A DNA stretch of 16,551 nt from an uncultured Cytophagaceae bacterium (lineage in GTDB: Bacteria > Bacteroidota > Bacteroidia > Cytophagales > Microscillaceae). Shown here one piece after another: positions 13,476 to 16,551 of the stretch. The DNA lies in assembly GCA_937899305.1 (NCBI GenBank), contig CALDJV010001185.1:1-16551 (forward strand). Direction: 5' to 3'. Made by a program: the position numbers and the translations under genes. The notes under the pieces are model-generated. The model was not told where the DNA came from. It searched no databases and worked only from the letters and a program-made list of their open reading frames with translations. Numbering within the stretch: position 1 is the first letter of the stretch; the number at the start of each line of letters is the position of its first letter.

Positions 13476-15214
13476 TACTGTCCATAAGATTGGTCTTGTT
13501 GGGCTTGGTTGATGTTGGCTTTTACCTTGTTGTACAACTGAGTAAAGTGTGACAACGTGTTTTCTAGATGGGCTAAGGCATCATCATATACGATCCCCTG
13601 AATATTGGGCAACTGCAATTGTTCTATTTTGGTCTGGTTTGCATTCGAGAGCAAATCACCGTACTGTAATAGCCCCTTGACCCGGTTCATCTGTTCATGG
13701 CACCGGTCTTCTACCCTCCGCAATTGGTCTTGCTTCTGCGAGAGTTCATGAATGTAGGCTTCCATTGCCGTCAAGAATATCTGAAGCACATTTAGTTTAT
13801 CAAACCAGTTGTCGGCCAATGCAATGGCCCGTTGTTTTTGCTCTAGTTCAGCTAAAATGGGGTTGTTGGGAAGCAAAACGACTTGCTCTAAAGCCCTCGC
13901 TTGTTGATCTAGGCGAATGGCTTCGTTATCAAGGTGTAAAAACTCTTGGTGGGCCTGCTGGTAACGTTCAAATTCTCGAATGAGCTGTTCCTGATTTTGA
14001 ATAATTTCCAAGGCTGCTTTTTCAGTTTGTAACCAATCTACTCCAGGCGCTTGCGCCAGCAAAGTATTCAATTGGTGTTCTCCCGAATGAATCTGGTGCT
14101 CAAACTGAGGTAAGGAAGGCAAATGGGTATAATCGGCCCGGTTGGTCCATTGGGCGATGCTATGCTTCAGTTTATCAATACCAAGGCTCAGGTGATTCTC
14201 AAAGTTTTGGTGTGCTGCCGAGAAACGCACAAAATAATCGCGGGTTTCGAGTTGGGTATTCAACGCTTGCTCTAAATGATCAATGATGGCTGCCCAATCT
14301 TTGCGGGTTTCCTGAGCCAATTCACGGGTTTTTCGCTCGTGCGTCGCCACCACTTGTCGTTCCGGGGCTTTGTCTACGTAGGAATATTGGGTTTGCCATT
14401 GGTTGATTTCGTCACCCAATGTCTCAATCTGATCCAAATCTCGGGGCAGTCGGTTTTTATAAGATTGAATGGTGTCTTCCAGGTATTTTACCTCTTGAGC
14501 CATTTGGTCCAGGTTTTGGCTCAGGCTGGTCGCTTCCGCATTTTGTTGGGTAATTCCTTGGGCTTCTACTTCGGTAGATTGATCCAAGCGCAAAAATGCC
14601 CACCCTTGTTTAATTTTTTGATCAATCTTCGCTTGTAGCGCGGTCAAATCTTCAAATTGGGCAAAACTCACCTTGGCTTTCCACCAAGTTGTATTTTCAG
14701 CTTCTATGGCTTGAATCCGACGGTCATAATCGGGAAGTGTCTGCTCGTAGTGTTGTTTTTTTTGCTCCAAAACATCCAAGGTTTTGATCCCTTCTACCAA
14801 CAGGGTATTATTTTTCTGAATGGGTGCAATCACTTCAATGCTTTTCTCTACCCTATTGATAAACTCTTGAGCTTCATTTTTATTCATGGGCTTTTTGCCA
14901 ATAGAGGCATCTCCCAAAATACTGGTCTCTGTCAAGTGAAGGTATTCATCAATCAATTGGGCCAGGTCTGAGGCATGGATATTGTCGCCAATGTGAATCA
15001 ATTCGGGGTATTTGTTCAGGTATTCCAAGGCCTCATTAAGTCCCTTTAGTTTGGCCTGCAAACGGTTGAGGGTGGCTACGGCTCTTTTTCGGAGCGAATT
15101 GATCCGACTTCGAATGATGAGAAAGGTGATGAATCCTCCGATACATACCACGGCCACTACGCCTATACCAATTTTTGCCCCAGAGGTGGCTAATAGAATA
15201 CTTAGGAAAGTCAT
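13472..15214 (-). CDS. Membrane-anchored coiled-coil protein, paralogue without acidic tail
   Basis: The product is 580 residues from the ATG at 15214. The longer frame begins at a TTG (15241), and MTFLSILL at the ATG lines up with MIFLNVLL of the paralogue at 12036, so the ATG is the start. A membrane helix at about 15-34 is followed by RSRINSLRKR, predicting a cytoplasmic C-terminal part. The rest is long charged helices. It matches the paralogue through the motif LPNIQGIVYDDA (paralogue: MPNVEGMFYDDA), then ends in QDQSYGQY, close to where the other's basic hinge and acidic tail begin. The tail was either lost here or gained there. It may be transcribed with the beta-barrel gene upstream (137 bases, no terminator seen). 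Function unknown. Confidence 0.88.
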   Translation of the reverse strand: MTFLSILLATSGAKIGIGVVAVVCIGGFITFLIIRSRINSLRKRAVATLNRLQAKLKGLNEALEYLNKYPELIHIGDNIHASDLAQLIDEYLHLTETSILGDASIGKKPMNKNEAQEFINRVEKSIEVIAPIQKNNTLLVEGIKTLDVLEQKKQHYEQTLPDYDRRIQAIEAENTTWWKAKVSFAQFEDLTALQAKIDQKIKQGWAFLRLDQSTEVEAQGITQQNAEATSLSQNLDQMAQEVKYLEDTIQSYKNRLPRDLDQIETLGDEINQWQTQYSYVDKAPERQVVATHERKTRELAQETRKDWAAIIDHLEQALNTQLETRDYFVRFSAAHQNFENHLSLGIDKLKHSIAQWTNRADYTHLPSLPQFEHQIHSGEHQLNTLLAQAPGVDWLQTEKAALEIIQNQEQLIREFERYQQAHQEFLHLDNEAIRLDQQARALEQVVLLPNNPILAELEQKQRAIALADNWFDKLNVLQIFLTAMEAYIHELSQKQDQLRRVEDRCHEQMNRVKGLLQYGDLLSNANQTKIEQLQLPNIQGIVYDDALAHLENTLSHFTQLYNKVKANINQAQQDQSYGQY

Positions 15215-15350
15215 ACAAATTATATTTTGAATAGGTGTCAAACTTCATCACTCATCGAATCGGCTGTTTAGGCACAAAACCCAGACCTAGACAATTTTGA
15301 GTATATTCACCTTTCAACTTATGACTTTCCTCGCGTTTTTACAAAGATTA

Positions 15351-16097
15351 CTAGCGCCTTTCTCGTTTTCCGAGTACGATTCCCAACCTAAATTCTAATC
15401 CAAAATAATTGAGGTTACTCATTTGTTCTTCGGCCGGATTGCTTTGGTAAGTAGCCGGATTCAATGATGCGTTCAGCTCGGTGTAGTCGTTGGTTCCAAA
15501 CTGTAGGGTATAGTAGGGCCTCACTCCCAACATTACGGGGCCAAACAATACATGTACTGGCAGGCTAAAGGCAGCCCCGAAAGTAAAGTTATTGATGATT
15601 TCTACTTCCCCATCACCACTCTTGTCATTGATGAGGTGAACCCCTAAATCGGGCGCAACCGCTACCCCAAAGCCAAAGTTTTCGGTACTTACCCCCATCA
15701 GGCCCAACGAAACTTGTAAGTTGTGCATGTTAAAACGTAGATTACGGGTTACCGATGGTCTCCCAGGTAGGCGTTCGGTAGCATCGAGGTTAAGTCCGGC
15801 ATTGCCATAACGTAGCTCCAGTAAAATAGCCGTATTTCCCAAGTAACCATACCCTCCCAAAAACGCGGAGAATCCAGTCGGTTGTTCTACATTGGGCAAC
15901 GCTTGATTGCCTAACAAATTTCGGGTTTGGTTGAATTGGTCAATCACATAATTTAAACCCTTGGGGCTGGCATTGGCCTGATGATAACCTCCTCCCAAAA
16001 CCGTATAAAAATATTGTTTTCTGGCTCGACGCTGACTATATGCATTGGTGCATAACACGCTGCACAATAATAATATGATTAAATATTTTAGCTTCAT
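15351..16097 (-). CDS. Probable outer-membrane beta-barrel protein
   Basis: The product is 248 residues from the ATG at 16097; the frame extends to a TTG at 16124 that would spoil the signal peptide. The signal peptide covers the first 22 residues (MKLKYLIILLLCSVLCTNAYSQ region, cleavage near AYSQ). The mature chain has alternating polar and hydrophobic strands with Gly/Asn turns (VLGGGYHQANAS, GFSAFLGGYGYLG, LELRYGNAGLNL, LQVSLGLMGV, FGFGVAVAPDLGVHL, VMLGVRPYYTLQFG, YFGLEFRLGIVLG), as in small Bacteroidota outer-membrane barrels of the PorT/OmpA-like kind. I cannot assign a specific family. The final strand is followed by a short basic end (KRERR). No promoter box was found. It may lead an operon with the coiled-coil gene downstream. 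Confidence 0.8.
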   Translation of the reverse strand: MKLKYLIILLLCSVLCTNAYSQRRARKQYFYTVLGGGYHQANASPKGLNYVIDQFNQTRNLLGNQALPNVEQPTGFSAFLGGYGYLGNTAILLELRYGNAGLNLDATERLPGRPSVTRNLRFNMHNLQVSLGLMGVSTENFGFGVAVAPDLGVHLINDKSGDGEVEIINNFTFGAAFSLPVHVLFGPVMLGVRPYYTLQFGTNDYTELNASLNPATYQSNPAEEQMSNLNYFGLEFRLGIVLGKRERR

Positions 16098-16186
16098 GAC
16101 AGTTGTAATTAGTAAATGAGACAAGAAGTTCTAAAATTGTGCTAACCACTCCATAAAAAATAAAGTTTCGTTTTTCTTTAGTCCAC

Positions 16187-16209
16187 AGTCCAATGCTGTT
16201 TCCTTAACA
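16187..16209 (+). repeat. Second location of the dispersed AGTCCA / TTTCCTTAA repeat
   Basis: This 23-base stretch matches 4529-4551 at 22 of 23 positions. Its core 16190-16207 is the exact reverse complement of the right arm at 4640-4657. It is preceded by another AGTCCA (16180). Only one arm is present here. Confidence 0.7.
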
Positions 16210-16477
16210 AATCAGCATTTCATCGTTAATAGCCTCTTGCTTGATTATTTTAATTTTAGCTGATTACACAATAATAATAGCTTATTTTCTCTGCTTTTGG
16301 CTCGGTTGCCTCCGGCGGCTTCATTTTTTGAGGCCAAAAAATAAAGGAAAAAAGCCTCGACAGCATATGCTATCCCGCAAGGCCAATGCCCCCTCCTTCC
16401 ATGCTGTCTACCCACCCGCGAGCGAAGCAGCGAATTTGCTCTGATAATTCTCATTTTTTTTTAATATAGTTTCAAAT
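16210..16477. other. Gene-free segment with a GC-rich hairpin
   Basis: I see no credible gene. The stretch 16290-16440 is more GC-rich than its surroundings and contains inverted repeats 16359-16366 with 16401-16408 (GACAGCAT / ATGCTGTC), plus an internal AGCATATGCT palindrome. Long open frames on both strands look like accidental products of a repeat rather than proteins. Confidence 0.4.
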
Positions 16478-16500
16478 ATATTACTGATAATCAGTAATAT
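16478..16500. promoter_or_regulatory. Perfect 23-base palindrome, likely operator
   Basis: The arms 16478-16488 (ATATTACTGAT) and 16490-16500 (ATCAGTAATAT) are exact reverse complements around one central base. Size, symmetry and AT-richness fit the binding site of a dimeric helix-turn-helix repressor. Since the sequence to its right has no start codon within the window, the controlled gene probably begins beyond 16551. There is no T tract, so a terminator is less likely. Confidence 0.5.
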
Positions 16501-16551
16501 AACCGACTTTCCGCACGTGTAATTTAAAAACTGATTAATTAACAACTACCT

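Overview
This window most likely comes from a marine gliding-type Bacteroidota (order Cytophagales; the gene mix and roughly 40% GC recall Microscilla, but that is inference). The main evidence is the promoter grammar. Four promoters match or nearly match the Bacteroidota form TTTG - 18 to 20 bases - TAnnTTTG, and the genes lack Shine-Dalgarno sequences. The lineage also fits the large secreted leucine-rich-repeat and WG-repeat proteins and the tRNAs without encoded CCA.

Layout. 1-931: a small helical lipoprotein gene between two hairpin terminators. 1026-3059: a secreted protein built almost wholly of 23-residue leucine-rich repeats. It converges on hemH (ferrochelatase, minus strand, 3203-4351) across a strong shared hairpin. 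4352-4839: a gene-poor, repeat-rich spacer with an inverted-repeat element, one arm of which recurs exactly near the right end of the window. 4840-6634: two divergent secreted-protein genes, a WG-repeat protein and an unrecognised 193-residue protein. 6779-8758: glyQS (glycyl-tRNA synthetase), converging on a small STAS/SpoIIAA-like gene. 8759-9375: no intact gene, but three successive hairpins and the frameshifted tail of an XRE-type regulator. 9376-9714: a minus-strand tRNA cluster (Val, Val, Pro) with its promoter and two terminators.

9934-15214 is the most unusual part. Two paralogous membrane-anchored coiled-coil proteins lie on the minus strand, and between them on the plus strand is an ATP-grasp ligase-like gene with its own membrane anchor. 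The first paralogue carries a 68-residue tail with 34 Asp/Glu and no Lys/Arg, ending in eight Asp and a Tyr. The second stops near the point where that tail would begin and also ends in Tyr. An ATP-grasp enzyme beside coiled-coil proteins with acidic Tyr-ended tails invites comparison with tubulin-tyrosine-ligase chemistry; this is speculation but testable. 15351-16097 encodes a probable outer-membrane beta-barrel protein. The last 450 bases hold a dispersed repeat, a GC-rich hairpin segment and a perfect 23-base palindrome that looks like an operator for a gene beyond the window.

Ferrochelatase and glycyl-tRNA synthetase are housekeeping functions. The remaining proteins are mostly cell-envelope proteins of unknown role. 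I see no insertion sequence, CRISPR array or rRNA gene.
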